Shown here in pieces: positions 28,697-37,772 of a stretch of 64,000 bases of DNA. Numbering within the stretch: position 1 is the first letter of the stretch; the number at the start of each line of letters is the position of its first letter. Position numbers and translations under genes: made by a program. The stretch comes from Hyphomicrobiales bacterium (GTDB lineage Bacteria; Pseudomonadota; Alphaproteobacteria; Rhizobiales; Devosiaceae). The DNA lies in the NCBI GenBank assembly GCA_026981645.1, contig JALSII010000052.1:34324-98323 (forward strand). Direction: 5' to 3'. The notes under the pieces were generated by a model that was not told where the DNA came from, did not search any database, and saw only the letters and a program-made list of their open reading frames with translations.

Positions 28697-29821
28697 ATGA
28701 GCAGCGAAACCCTCAGCCCCGATCAGAACCTGCCAGAGGAAGCGGATGCAATTTCCGTTGCGCCAAACTGGAAGCTGGTCTGGTGGCGCTTCAAAAAGCA
28801 CAAGCTGGCGATGATCTCCGGCATCATTGTCATCTTCATTGTGATCATTGCCGCCTTCCCAGGATTTTTCAGCACCCAGGATCCATCCGAAAGCCGGACG
28901 CGGGGGTCGTTCATTCCGCCCCAGGCCATCCAGTTCTGGGACAATGGCCCCGCGCTGTTTGCCTATGCCATTGAGGGGAAACGCAATCCGCGCACCTTAA
29001 AAATGGAGTGGATAACCAGTGAAACCAAAAAGGTTCCGCTGCGTCTTTTTGGGCGAGGATATGAGTGGGAGGTTCTGGGCCTATTCAAGACCGACATCCA
29101 CCTGCTGGCATTGGTCAATCCCGACGATCCGCCCGTACATATCCTGGGCACAGACCGGCTGGGGCGTGACCAGTGGTCGCGGGTTCTGCACGGCACCCAG
29201 GTCTCGCTTTCCATTGGGCTGCTCGCGGTATTTCTTTCCACAATCATCGGGATTGTCCTTGGGGGGATATCGGGCTATTTCGGCGGCTGGATTGATATGT
29301 TCATCCAGCGTTTGATCGAACTCCTCCAGTCTATTCCCCCCATCCCCATCTGGCTGGCGCTTTCGGCCTCCCTGCCCCGTACATGGTCGGTTACCCAGGG
29401 CTATATCGCGATTACTGCCATTCTGGCGCTTATCACCTGGACCGGGCTGGCGCGCGAGGTGCGGGGGCGGTTTCTGGTGCTGCGCGAGGAGGATTTTGTG
29501 GTCGCGGCCAAACTTTCGGGCTGCTCCCAATTGCGCATTGTGTTCCGCCATATGGTGCCCACCATGAGCAGCCACATCATCGCCGCGGTCACGCTGGCCA
29601 TTCCGGTGATGATTATCAACGAAACATTCCTCAGTTTTCTTGGTCTTGGCCTCAGGCCCCCGGCCATAAGCTGGGGTGTGCTGCTTCAGGAAGCACAGAA
29701 CCTGCAATCGGTGGCGCTGGCGCCCTGGCTGATGCTGCCTGGTGTTGCCGTCATCATCACGGTTATTGCCCTTAACATTCTTGGCGACGGTCTGCGTGAC
29801 GCCGCCGACCCCTATCACTAG
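28697..29821 (+). CDS. ABC importer permease (DppC/OppC type)
   Basis: The 374-residue protein is the second permease. It has a cytoplasmic N-terminus, a helix at about residues 33-53, then an extended periplasmic segment of about 90 residues. The latter part holds the MetI domain, with the OppC-type sequence HILGTDRLGRDQWSRVLHGT and the EAA loop FVVAAKLSGCSQLRIVFRHM. The insertion before the GTDRLGRD motif makes it longer than the usual 290-310 residues, as in some oligosaccharide transporters. It overlaps no gene, and its stop is 10 bases before the TTG start of the first ATPase. Confidence 0.92.
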   Translation: MSSETLSPDQNLPEEADAISVAPNWKLVWWRFKKHKLAMISGIIVIFIVIIAAFPGFFSTQDPSESRTRGSFIPPQAIQFWDNGPALFAYAIEGKRNPRTLKMEWITSETKKVPLRLFGRGYEWEVLGLFKTDIHLLALVNPDDPPVHILGTDRLGRDQWSRVLHGTQVSLSIGLLAVFLSTIIGIVLGGISGYFGGWIDMFIQRLIELLQSIPPIPIWLALSASLPRTWSVTQGYIAITAILALITWTGLAREVRGRFLVLREEDFVVAAKLSGCSQLRIVFRHMVPTMSSHIIAAVTLAIPVMIINETFLSFLGLGLRPPAISWGVLLQEAQNLQSVALAPWLMLPGVAVIITVIALNILGDGLRDAADPYH

Positions 29822-29831
29822 GACCGATAGC

Positions 29832-30857
29832 TTGAACCCTGATATAATCCTCTCCATCAGAAACCTTAAAACCCGGTTTTTCCTTGATGAAGGAACAGCC
29901 AAGGCTGTTGATGGCGTCAGCTTTGATGTGAGTCGGGGTCAGGTGGTGGGCATTGTTGGCGAAAGCGGATGCGGCAAGAGCGTCACCATCAAATCCATTC
30001 TCGGGATAGTTCAGAAACCGGGAGAAGTTGTGGGTGGAGAGATTTTCTATCGCCGCCGTGATGATGGGGTGCAGGAGCCGATCAATCTGCGTGATCTGGA
30101 CGACCGGGGAGAAGAAATGCGCGATATCAGGGGCAATGAAATCGCGCTTATTCCGCAGGAGCCCATGGCCGCCCTCAGCCCCGTGCACACCATCGGCAAC
30201 CAGCTTATCGAGGCGGTGCGGCTGCACCGGGATGTCTCAAGGGAGGAAGCTGCAAATATCTGCATTGCGCGCATGGGCGAAGTAGGCATTTCCAACCCTG
30301 AGGAGCGCATGGGTGTTTATTCCTGGGAGTTGAGCGGGGGATTGCGCCAGCGGGTGATGATTGCCATGGCGCTTGTTTGCGGCCCAAAGCTCCTGATTGC
30401 GGATGAGCCGACCACCGCCATCGACGTCACCACCCAGGCCCAGGTGCTCAACCTGTTGCGCAGGCTGCAAAAAGAGCAAAATCTGGCGATGATTTTTATC
30501 ACCCATGATCTGGGGGTCATCGCCCAGATTGCCGATTATGTAGTGGTGATGTATCTGGGCCGGGTGATGGAACAGGGGCCGGTTGACGATATTTTCCACA
30601 ATCCCCAGCACCCCTATACAAGCGCCCTGCTGGCTTCGATTCCCACCATTCATTCGGGAACCCGTGAGGAACTCCCCACTATCGGCGGCTCAATTCCTCA
30701 TCCGTTCAACCGTCCAAAAGGCTGCCCGTTTTATCCACGCTGCCCTGGTTTCATTCCCGGCAAATGCGACCGGTTCACGCCGGTTCCCTCCCCGGTCAGC
30801 GATAAACAATCAGTGGCCTGTTTTCTCCATTCCGACGCGGCGGAGGAAACAGAATGA
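29832..30857 (+). CDS. ABC importer ATPase (DppD/OppD type), TTG start
   Basis: The best start is TTG at 29832, with AGGA 8 bases before it, giving 341 residues that open directly into the ATPase domain ([16 protein letters not shown]). The longer frame from 29742 runs inside the permease gene. Walker A is GESGCGKS, the signature is [10 protein letters not shown], Walker B is LLIADEPTT and the H-loop is FITHDLG. The oligopeptide-type C-terminal region has the iron-sulfur-like cysteines in [20 protein letters not shown]. It overlaps the next ATPase by 4 bases (ATGA). Confidence 0.92.
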   Translation: MNPDIILSIRNLKTRFFLDEGTAKAVDGVSFDVSRGQVVGIVGESGCGKSVTIKSILGIVQKPGEVVGGEIFYRRRDDGVQEPINLRDLDDRGEEMRDIRGNEIALIPQEPMAALSPVHTIGNQLIEAVRLHRDVSREEAANICIARMGEVGISNPEERMGVYSWELSGGLRQRVMIAMALVCGPKLLIADEPTTAIDVTTQAQVLNLLRRLQKEQNLAMIFITHDLGVIAQIADYVVVMYLGRVMEQGPVDDIFHNPQHPYTSALLASIPTIHSGTREELPTIGGSIPHPFNRPKGCPFYPRCPGFIPGKCDRFTPVPSPVSDKQSVACFLHSDAAEETE

Positions 30858-31876
30858 GCGAAAAGTCTGTACTGCTTGAAGTCAAAGGACTGAGCAAGTT
30901 TTTCCCCATTCGCTCCAAGGGGTTGCGACGCAAAATCATCGGCCAGGTGCGGGCGGTTGATGATGTGAGCTTTTCCATCCTTGAGGGAGAAACTCTGGGG
31001 CTGGTGGGGGAAAGCGGCTGCGGCAAAACCACGACCGCCCGCTGCATCATGCGGGCAATGACACCTTCGGGCGGAGAAATTCTATTCCGCAAGGGCGATG
31101 GCAGTATCACCGATATCGCTTTCATGTCCGAACGTGAACTGTTCCCGATTCGGGGTGATATCCAGATGATATTTCAGGACCCTTACGCCTCGCTCAATCC
31201 ACGGATGAATATTCTGGATATTATCGGGGAATCACTGCTGGTCATCGGGGGTATCAAGGACCGGGAAAAACGTTCCCAGCGGGTGGGGGAGCTGCTTGAA
31301 CTGGTGGGTCTGCGGCCTGAATACATGCAACGCTTCCCTCACGCCTTCAGCGGCGGGCAGCGCCAGCGGGTGGTTATTGCGCGGGCCCTGGCGCTCAACC
31401 CCCGGCTTGTTGTGGCAGACGAGCCCGTCTCGGCGCTCGATGTTTCCGTGCAGGCCCAGGTGCTCAATCTGATGCTGAAACTGCAGGATGAGTTCAACCT
31501 TACCTATCTGTTCGTTGCCCACGATTTAAGCGTCGTCAAACATTTCTGCGACCGGGTTGTTGTGATGTATCTGGGAAAAATTGTTGAGCTGGCGCCGACA
31601 GAAGCGCTTTTTCAGGCACCCAAACACCCCTATACATCAGCCCTGATGGGCGCAGTTCCCGAAGCTGATCCGCGCCGCCGCGCGGATATGGTGCCCCTTG
31701 AGGGGGAGGTACCCAGTCCAGCCAACCCGCCCTCGGGCTGTCATTTTCATCCCCGCTGCCCCCACGCGACAGATTTGTGCGCCAAAGAAGCGCCAGCGTT
31801 TGAAGAGCATGCTCCGGGGCATTTTGCCCGGTGCCACCACGTGGCGGAGCTAAACCTTTCGGGGGTTCAGGACTAG
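30854..31876 (+). CDS. ABC importer ATPase (DppF/OppF type)
   Basis: This 340-residue ATPase partners the preceding one. Walker A is [13 protein letters not shown], followed by the Q-loop [14 protein letters not shown] typical of DppF. The signature is [15 protein letters not shown], Walker B is [12 protein letters not shown] and the H-loop is FVAHDLSVV. The C-terminal cysteine region [16 protein letters not shown] is also present. It closes the five-gene importer operon and overlaps the convergent nagA stop to stop by 4 bases. Confidence 0.93.
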   Translation: MSEKSVLLEVKGLSKFFPIRSKGLRRKIIGQVRAVDDVSFSILEGETLGLVGESGCGKTTTARCIMRAMTPSGGEILFRKGDGSITDIAFMSERELFPIRGDIQMIFQDPYASLNPRMNILDIIGESLLVIGGIKDREKRSQRVGELLELVGLRPEYMQRFPHAFSGGQRQRVVIARALALNPRLVVADEPVSALDVSVQAQVLNLMLKLQDEFNLTYLFVAHDLSVVKHFCDRVVVMYLGKIVELAPTEALFQAPKHPYTSALMGAVPEADPRRRADMVPLEGEVPSPANPPSGCHFHPRCPHATDLCAKEAPAFEEHAPGHFARCHHVAELNLSGVQD

Positions 31877-33078
31877 GCGGAGCGCACCGTCCACGGACCG
31901 ATAGAGGTCTCAACCACCTGCAATTTTGTTTCAACCCGCCTCCAGCTTACCAGATCAGCTCTTGAGCCGGCGCCGGGATCGTTCAAAAATTCCCCGATAA
32001 AGGCGCCGGGATTTTTTCGGGCAACCTGCAGGATGTCGCTCATTGAAAACCCGTACCACTTCATCAGATTGCGCACCATCTGATCCATGGTGGCTGAGGA
32101 CCCGGCCAGATAGGTGGAGCCGGGGATGCGCACTGAACCGTCAGGCTTTCGCTCAATTTCAGTTTTTGCAAGTTTATAGATGCCCGCCCCCACGTCTTTG
32201 CCGGCGGCGGAAACGGCATCGGTTACGATAATGGTCCGGGCAAGGGTCTTGGCCCTGATATAGGTCTGCAGGGTTTCAGGGTGAATATGCACACCATCAG
32301 CAATAAAACTTGCGCTGAGTTCGTCGCGTCCGAGCTGGGTAAAGAGCGGGTTTTCGTGCTTGTTCAAAGTATGAGGCAGACCGTTCCCCAGATGGGTCGA
32401 CAGGGTTGCCCCAGCACCGATTGCGGCGCTGATTTCCTCTCTTGAGGCCGCCGTGTGCCCAATGGCGCAGGCAATTGCGTTCTGGAGCAAGAAGGGTATG
32501 AGTTCACACACACCCTCCTGTTCCGGCGCCACCGTCATAATGCGAAGCGGCCTTGAAGTAACCGCCATGAGTTTTTCAACAAGCCCTTGCGAGGCGGGGA
32601 TCATGGCAGCAGCAGGATGCGCGCCCGAGCTGCCCTCATTGGGGGAAAGAAACGGCCCCTCGATATGATAACCGGCAACCATGAAGGGCCCCAGCGTGCT
32701 CTTGGAGACTGCCTGATCAAGCGCCCTGAGCTGATCGACCAATTCGCTTTCAAACGCCGTTATCAGTGTGGGCAGCACACAGCTAACACCGCTTGCCGCA
32801 AGGTGAGCCAGGGCATGATCCATTTTTTTTACATCCAGGCCAGGTCCGTTAAAGTCCACTCCTGCAAAACCGTTGACCTGAATGTCAATCAGGCCGGGCG
32901 TTGTGAATTCTCCCGAATTATCTATGCCTGGAATGCTCTGTTTCTCGGCATTCCGGCAAATGCCGTCGCGGTCAATCTCACAACGCAAAACCTGCGTGTC
33001 ATCACCGGTAAATACCAACTGGCGTCGGGCGCTGCGCGGCTCGACAACAATTCCCTCGATATGCGGCCTCTCACTCAT
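31873..33078 (-). CDS. nagA: N-acetylglucosamine-6-phosphate deacetylase
   Basis: NagA removes acetate from GlcNAc-6-phosphate. The 401-residue amidohydrolase shows metal and substrate sites in GYHIEGPFLSPNEGSSGAH, AIGHTAASREE, the HLGNGLPH segment, FIADGVHIHPETL and the catalytic Asp in VTDAVSAAGK. It starts one base after the nagB stop (shared base 33078), so the two form an operon on the minus strand. The operon faces away from the ROK regulator and is convergent with the ABC importer. Confidence 0.94.
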   Translation of the reverse strand: MSERPHIEGIVVEPRSARRQLVFTGDDTQVLRCEIDRDGICRNAEKQSIPGIDNSGEFTTPGLIDIQVNGFAGVDFNGPGLDVKKMDHALAHLAASGVSCVLPTLITAFESELVDQLRALDQAVSKSTLGPFMVAGYHIEGPFLSPNEGSSGAHPAAAMIPASQGLVEKLMAVTSRPLRIMTVAPEQEGVCELIPFLLQNAIACAIGHTAASREEISAAIGAGATLSTHLGNGLPHTLNKHENPLFTQLGRDELSASFIADGVHIHPETLQTYIRAKTLARTIIVTDAVSAAGKDVGAGIYKLAKTEIERKPDGSVRIPGSTYLAGSSATMDQMVRNLMKWYGFSMSDILQVARKNPGAFIGEFLNDPGAGSRADLVSWRRVETKLQVVETSIGPWTVRSA

Positions 33079-33827
33079 CAGCCCTGCGACGAACTCAATT
33101 GCGCTGCCGCATTTTTATCAAGAAAAATATGCGCGTGCTCATGGGTCTGGAGAATGGAGGCGGGATGCATGTTGGAAACCTCTTCCTCGATGGTCCATTT
33201 TGCCGCCTCGGCCTTGCGCTCATCAAGCACGGTACAGATGATGTTGGAGCTTTTCATGATCTGGTTGATGCTCATGGAAATGGCATGGGTTGGCACATCA
33301 TCAAAAGTTGCAAACCAGCCTTCATTGGTCTGCTGCCAGCGGCATTTTTCGTCCAACTCCACATATATGAAGGGCTCGTCGGTCTCAAAATCCGCCGGCG
33401 GATCGTTAAAGGCCAGGTGGCCGTTCTCTCCGATCCCGACAAAAGCAACATCAATCTGCACTTGAGAAATTGCTTCGTTTACCCGCCTGATTTCGCCCTG
33501 TGTGTCACCGGTATTGCCGTGGATAAAGACGAAGTTCTTCACCTCTGGCACTTTTGCCAGGAACCGTTCGCGCAGATAACGCACAAAACTGGCCTTGTGG
33601 GTTTCTTCAATGCCCACATATTCGTCCAGATGAAACAGTGTTACCCTCGACCAATCGATGTTCTTATCAGCGACAAGATGATCAAGCAGATCAAACTGAC
33701 TGGCACCGGTAGCAAGCACGACAAAAGCCTCCCCCCGCGCGGCAATCGCCTGTTTTATCAGGCTTGCGCCCATTGTGGCTGCCTGTGAGGCCGCTTTCTG
33801 ACTCGTGGGATATATATGGGTCTGCAT
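33078..33827 (-). CDS. nagB: Glucosamine-6-phosphate deaminase
   Basis: NagB converts glucosamine-6-phosphate to fructose-6-phosphate and ammonia. The ATG at 33827 gives 249 residues. A longer frame to 33920 would start with GTG inside a candidate operator and adds residues not typical of the family. Active-site sequences are FVVLATGASQFDLLDHLV, FHLDEYVGI and VAFVGIGENGHLAFNDPPAD. With nagA it completes entry of GlcNAc into glycolysis. It is divergent from the ROK regulator. Confidence 0.9.
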   Translation of the reverse strand: MQTHIYPTSQKAASQAATMGASLIKQAIAARGEAFVVLATGASQFDLLDHLVADKNIDWSRVTLFHLDEYVGIEETHKASFVRYLRERFLAKVPEVKNFVFIHGNTGDTQGEIRRVNEAISQVQIDVAFVGIGENGHLAFNDPPADFETDEPFIYVELDEKCRWQQTNEGWFATFDDVPTHAISMSINQIMKSSNIICTVLDERKAEAAKWTIEEEVSNMHPASILQTHEHAHIFLDKNAAAQLSSSQG

Positions 33828-33904
33828 GGAAATTTCCCGCTCATGGTTGCCCGTGCGACCGGCATTTGTTTTCATGAACGCCGGATTGCATAACAGGTCT
33901 ATTT

Positions 33905-33920
33905 GTGTATTTAATAACAC
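33905..33920. promoter_or_regulatory. Candidate ROK-regulator operator between nagB and the regulator
   Basis: GTGTATTTAATAACAC is a near-perfect dyad (GTGT..TTAA..ACAC, 12 of 16 positions symmetric) in the AT-rich divergent region. Size, AT-rich centre and location suit a NagC/Mlc-type site. It lies 78 bases before the nagB start. Confidence 0.4.
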
Positions 33921-34004
33921 TTACTGTCAATATATATCTTGTGTACCAGAGAGCGGTTAATTCAAGCAGGGGCCCGCAAGGAATGACCAGAAAAGGTAGT
34001 GTTG

Positions 34005-35243
34005 ATGGCTAACTCCGCAACCGCTCCTAGAATTCCGATGTTGAGTGCTTATTCTGAACAGTTTCAGACCACTGGCCCGCGAGCCATTTCAGACCGGCGC
34101 GGGCGCCTGTTCATGGAAATCTGTGAACCCAAAAAAGTTACCCGCAAGCAGATTGCGGCGGACTATGATTTGCGGCCGGGCACGGTTTCCGCCCTCGTCC
34201 TGCAATTGATCGAACGCGGCCTGGTGGATGAGGGGCGTCCTTCGACCCTACACAGAAAAGGGCGCCCTGAAATTCTTTTGCGTCCGGTTCTGTCTCGCCT
34301 CGGAGTGCTAGTCATTTATGTGGTCTCTCAGAAGGTGCACGCGACCCTTGTTGACCTGAGCGGGAAAGAGCTGTGCTCGCGAGCCGAAGAGGTCAGCACC
34401 GAACAGGTTTCAAATGCCGCACTGGAAGATCTCTTTATCCGCATGGCTCGGGATATTAGCAAGGAAGCACCGGAGAGAACCGAAATTGTGGGCATTTCAT
34501 TTTCCCTGCCCGGCATTGTTGACGAAAACAACAACAAATGGGTATTTGCCACCTCGCGCTGGCAGAATATCCAGAATATGGATTTTTCAGGAATCTCAAA
34601 AAAACTGGGGCTGAAAGTTGTCGTCAACAAAAACCTGAATTGCGAGTTGCGGGCCCGCATTGCCCGGCGCGGAGAAAAGGACAGCTCCAACATCCTGTTC
34701 ATCCACTGGGGGCACGGTATTGGTGCCTCCTATTCCATGAACGGAACCACTCTGGTCTCCGGCAATGGTGGTTTTGGGGAAATCGGTCACACCCATGTGC
34801 CCTGCAACGGGCAGGTGCGCTGCCGGTGCGGGCTGGATAACTGCCTTGAAACCCAGGCTGCCCTGTGGGCACTGTTGCCGAAACTGCGCGCCGTTTATCC
34901 GAAAATTCCCGTCGATGAGTGGAGTTTTGAGGCCTTTCTCAAGGAGACCGGGGAGTTTGATATTTCGCTTCTGGAAAATGCTATTATCTCAATGGCGGTG
35001 GCCATGCGTAATCTGAGCCTCGTCCTGTCACCGCACCAGATTGTATTTACCGGGCCGTTTGTGCAGCATGCAGGCATATTCGACCGGCTGCGCGCAGAGT
35101 TCCGAAAGGTGCTGCCTGCCAGTTCAAACCTATTTGCTCTGAGCAGCGCTTCGGTTGCGGCGGCCCGGGCGGGCACCGAAGACGAAATCATCGGGGCAGC
35201 CTACCCGTTGTTTGCACGGGCGCTCAGGGAGCTTTGCAGTTAG
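34005..35243 (+). CDS. ROK-family transcriptional regulator (NagC/Mlc type)
   Basis: The 412-residue protein has an N-terminal winged helix (KKVTRKQIAADYDLRPGTVS, about residues 40-85). The ROK sugar-kinase-like domain follows, with the zinc-binding motif CRCGLDNCLETQ and the GFGEIGHTHV signature. ATG at 34005 is chosen because AAGG sits 8 bases upstream; GTG at 33999 is also in frame. It is divergent from nagB-nagA, so it probably represses them until an amino-sugar phosphate or sugar binds. Its TAG stop is the start of repeat copy 4. Confidence 0.88.
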   Translation: MANSATAPRIPMLSAYSEQFQTTGPRAISDRRGRLFMEICEPKKVTRKQIAADYDLRPGTVSALVLQLIERGLVDEGRPSTLHRKGRPEILLRPVLSRLGVLVIYVVSQKVHATLVDLSGKELCSRAEEVSTEQVSNAALEDLFIRMARDISKEAPERTEIVGISFSLPGIVDENNNKWVFATSRWQNIQNMDFSGISKKLGLKVVVNKNLNCELRARIARRGEKDSSNILFIHWGHGIGASYSMNGTTLVSGNGGFGEIGHTHVPCNGQVRCRCGLDNCLETQAALWALLPKLRAVYPKIPVDEWSFEAFLKETGEFDISLLENAIISMAVAMRNLSLVLSPHQIVFTGPFVQHAGIFDRLRAEFRKVLPASSNLFALSSASVAAARAGTEDEIIGAAYPLFARALRELCS

Positions 35244-35256
35244 GGTCAGGCCCCTA
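35241..35256 (+). repeat. TAGGGTCAGG repeat, copy 4, sharing a stop codon
   Basis: TAGGGTCAGGCCCCTA begins with the stop codon of the ROK regulator. It is a nearly perfect palindrome around AG; a single base (C for A) departs from TAGGGTC-AG-GACCCTA. It also overlaps the stop of truA (35254-35256) on the other strand. Confidence 0.7.
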
Positions 35257-35991
35257 GTAATCCACCCGGACCAGGTAAAGTCCGGCGGCAGGGGCCATGG
35301 CCCCGCACCAGGACCGGTCACGCGCCTCAAGGGCGTTTTTGAGGTCACCGGCCAGCCATTTGCCTTCCCCCACCATTTTAAGCGATCCCGCAAACGAGCG
35401 CACCTGGTGATGCAGAAAACTGCGCGCGTTCAAGGTGATGATAATCTGCTCGCCATCGGCTGCCACCTCAATAGCCTCAAGAGACTTGACCGGAGAGTTG
35501 GACTGGCACTCGGCAGCGCGAAAAGTGGTGAAGTCATGCTGGCCGACCAGGCATTGCGCTGCCTCATGCATGGCCTTTGCATCCAAGGGAACCGGCACAT
35601 GCCAGACCCGGTTCCAGTCGAGCACCGGGCGCGGGCGCCGGTTGCAGATGACATATCTGTAATGCCGCATCTTGGCGGAGAAGCGCGCTTCGAACGCGCC
35701 ATCCACTTCTTCACTGGCCACAACAACAACCGGGTGCGGTTTGAGATGAAAATTCATGGCCTGCTGGATGCGAAACGCCTCCCACTCCCGCTTCAGGTCA
35801 AAATGGATCACCTGTCCCAATGCATGCACGCCCGCATCGGTGCGCCCGGCGGCCTGGGTTGGTACGCTCTCGCCTGAGAACGCTTCGATAGCCTCCTCGA
35901 TGGTCTGCTGAACCGAGGGCAGGTCAGGTTGTTTCTGCCAGCCCACAAACGGGGTGCCCTCATATTCTATGGTGAGCTTAAAGCGGGGCAT
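35254..35991 (-). CDS. truA: tRNA pseudouridine(38-40) synthase
   Basis: TruA isomerises uridines 38-40 in the anticodon arm of many tRNAs. The 245-residue protein has the family opening [16 protein letters not shown] and the catalytic Asp in [30 protein letters not shown] and the [21 protein letters not shown] region also match. It overlaps the 3' end of fmt by 14 bases, giving def, fmt and truA in order on the minus strand. Confidence 0.96.
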   Translation of the reverse strand: MPRFKLTIEYEGTPFVGWQKQPDLPSVQQTIEEAIEAFSGESVPTQAAGRTDAGVHALGQVIHFDLKREWEAFRIQQAMNFHLKPHPVVVVASEEVDGAFEARFSAKMRHYRYVICNRRPRPVLDWNRVWHVPVPLDAKAMHEAAQCLVGQHDFTTFRAAECQSNSPVKSLEAIEVAADGEQIIITLNARSFLHHQVRSFAGSLKMVGEGKWLAGDLKNALEARDRSWCGAMAPAAGLYLVRVDY

Positions 35992-36943
35992 TTCTCCCCC
36001 CGCCCTGAATGTGAGAGCGACTTAACACCTGCCCCTTGAGCGACCCCGTACCGCGCAGGAAATCCGCCGCCTCCATTGCGCTCCTACCCTGACGCTGCAC
36101 TTGCAGAACCCTGATTGCATCCTTGCCGCAGGCAATCGTCAAGCTCTCATCAAGGATTTCGCCGGGGGTGCCCTCACCCTTGACAACGCTGCCGCGCAAT
36201 ATTTTCACCCGCACGGGCGCACCGCCAAGCTCCATTTGACACCAGGCGCCGGGAAAGGGCGACAGGCCGCGAACAAGATTGTGCACCTCGCCAGCGGAAA
36301 GCGTCCAGTCGATGGCGGCCTCGGCCTTGTCAATTTTTCTGGCGTAGGTCGCGCCCTCTTCGGGCTGCGGGGTAAAATGCAGTTCGCCCCGTTCAAGTCT
36401 TTCCAGAGCTCTTACCATCAGGTCTGGGCCCAGTTCCATCATCCTGTCGTGCAACTCGCCGGCGCTCATTTGCGCATCAATAACAATCTCTGTGCAAAGC
36501 CCAACCGCGCCGGTATCCAGTCCCTCGTCCATCTGCATCACCTGCACGGCGGTGCTCTTGTCTCCGGCCATGATAGCGCGTTGAATGGGCGCAGCGCCCC
36601 GCCAACGCGGCAGTTTTGAACCATGCAGGTTTAAACAACCATGAACGGGGGCATCCAAAACGGGTTTGGGCAGAATAAGCCCATAGGCAACCACGACACC
36701 AACATCCGCCTGGTGAGAAGCAAATTTATGCTGCTCCTTTTTACCCTTGAGGCTTTTGGGAGTGAAAACGGGCACCCCCGCCGCCTCGGCCGCCACGTGC
36801 ACCGGGCTTTTTTGTTCCCGCTGGCCCCGGCCCGCGGCACGGGGGGCTTTGGTGTAGCAGGCAACAATCTCATGGCCCTTTTCAAGAATCCTGTTGAAAA
36901 CGGGCACAGAAAAAGCCGGGGTTCCCATGAAAATTACGCGCAT
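35978..36943 (-). CDS. fmt: Methionyl-tRNA formyltransferase
   Basis: Fmt formylates initiator Met-tRNA. The ATG at 36943 gives 321 residues beginning [16 protein letters not shown], the canonical start. A frame to 36979 adds 12 unlikely residues. The formyl-transfer core reads [17 protein letters not shown] and [20 protein letters not shown], followed by [12 protein letters not shown]. The C-terminal tRNA-binding domain is present. It follows def by 60 bases, and def then removes the formyl group it adds. Confidence 0.95.
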   Translation of the reverse strand: MRVIFMGTPAFSVPVFNRILEKGHEIVACYTKAPRAAGRGQREQKSPVHVAAEAAGVPVFTPKSLKGKKEQHKFASHQADVGVVVAYGLILPKPVLDAPVHGCLNLHGSKLPRWRGAAPIQRAIMAGDKSTAVQVMQMDEGLDTGAVGLCTEIVIDAQMSAGELHDRMMELGPDLMVRALERLERGELHFTPQPEEGATYARKIDKAEAAIDWTLSAGEVHNLVRGLSPFPGAWCQMELGGAPVRVKILRGSVVKGEGTPGEILDESLTIACGKDAIRVLQVQRQGRSAMEAADFLRGTGSLKGQVLSRSHIQGGGRNAPL

Positions 36944-37003
36944 GGGCGGCTCCACTTCACAAAAGGCGCGGGAAAACAAACCGAGGCAGGCCCGGCCGTT
37001 TTT

Positions 37004-37591
37004 TTACGCATGGCGTGCCGCTTTTTTGAATTTCTTGGTCACCATTTCACGTTTCAGGCGTGAAAGATAATCAATGAATAATTTGCCATCCAGATGGTCA
37101 ACTTCGTGCTGGACACAGGTTGAAAGCAAGCCCTCCAGTTCACGTTCAACCCGCTGGCCGGAAGTGTCTTTATAGGTGACCCGACAACGGGCCGGGCGTT
37201 CCACGTCTTCATAATAGTCGGGGATCGACAGGCAACCCTCCTCATGCACTGAGAGCTCCTCCGAAAACCAGGTGATTTCCGGATTGATCATGGCAATGGG
37301 GTCAGGCTCGGAATCATCAGCGCTTGCCTTGTCTTCCGTGTCTTCAAACCGCTCATTGCCGTCCGGGAACTCAGTTTCCTCAGAATCATGTTTCTTCAGG
37401 CCGCAATCAACGACAATCACCCGCTCCATCACACCGATCTGGGGGGCGGCCAGCCCGATACCCGGCGCGGCATACATGGTGTCAAACATGTCAGCGATGA
37501 GTTGTTTCAAATCGTCATCGAACTTTTCAACCGGTTTTGTGATCATGCGAAGCCGGGGGTCGGGAATAATGAGTATGGGACGAAGAGCCAT
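37004..37591 (-). CDS. def: Peptide deformylase
   Basis: Def removes the N-formyl group from new proteins. The ATG at 37591 gives 195 residues starting MALRPILIIPDPRL. All three motifs are intact: GIGLAAPQIG, EEGCLSIPD (metal Cys) and QHEVDHLDG (metal His pair and catalytic Glu). Between motifs I and II is an acidic insertion of about 30 residues (EETEFPDG...ADDSEPDP), a known feature of rhizobial-type deformylases. It is divergent from rmuC. Confidence 0.95.
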   Translation of the reverse strand: MALRPILIIPDPRLRMITKPVEKFDDDLKQLIADMFDTMYAAPGIGLAAPQIGVMERVIVVDCGLKKHDSEETEFPDGNERFEDTEDKASADDSEPDPIAMINPEITWFSEELSVHEEGCLSIPDYYEDVERPARCRVTYKDTSGQRVERELEGLLSTCVQHEVDHLDGKLFIDYLSRLKREMVTKKFKKAARHA

Positions 37592-37772
37592 GGGCCTAAC
37601 CTTGAACCTGTCTGGGGTCGGCAGAACCAACCCGTTTCGTGCAGCATGCATATGGCGATTTTGCGCGCGCGGGTCAACTGTTCAGACGGTTGTCCGGCTG
37701 TCCTCCAATTCTAAAAACCATTGCTGTTGGGCCGTATATAGAAGCGGGCACGAATCGGATAACATTGAGGAC

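Noticed and set aside
37272..37772. Upstream extension of rmuC
   Set aside because: It runs antisense through def and reads as Ser-rich shadow sequence before the natural membrane helix.
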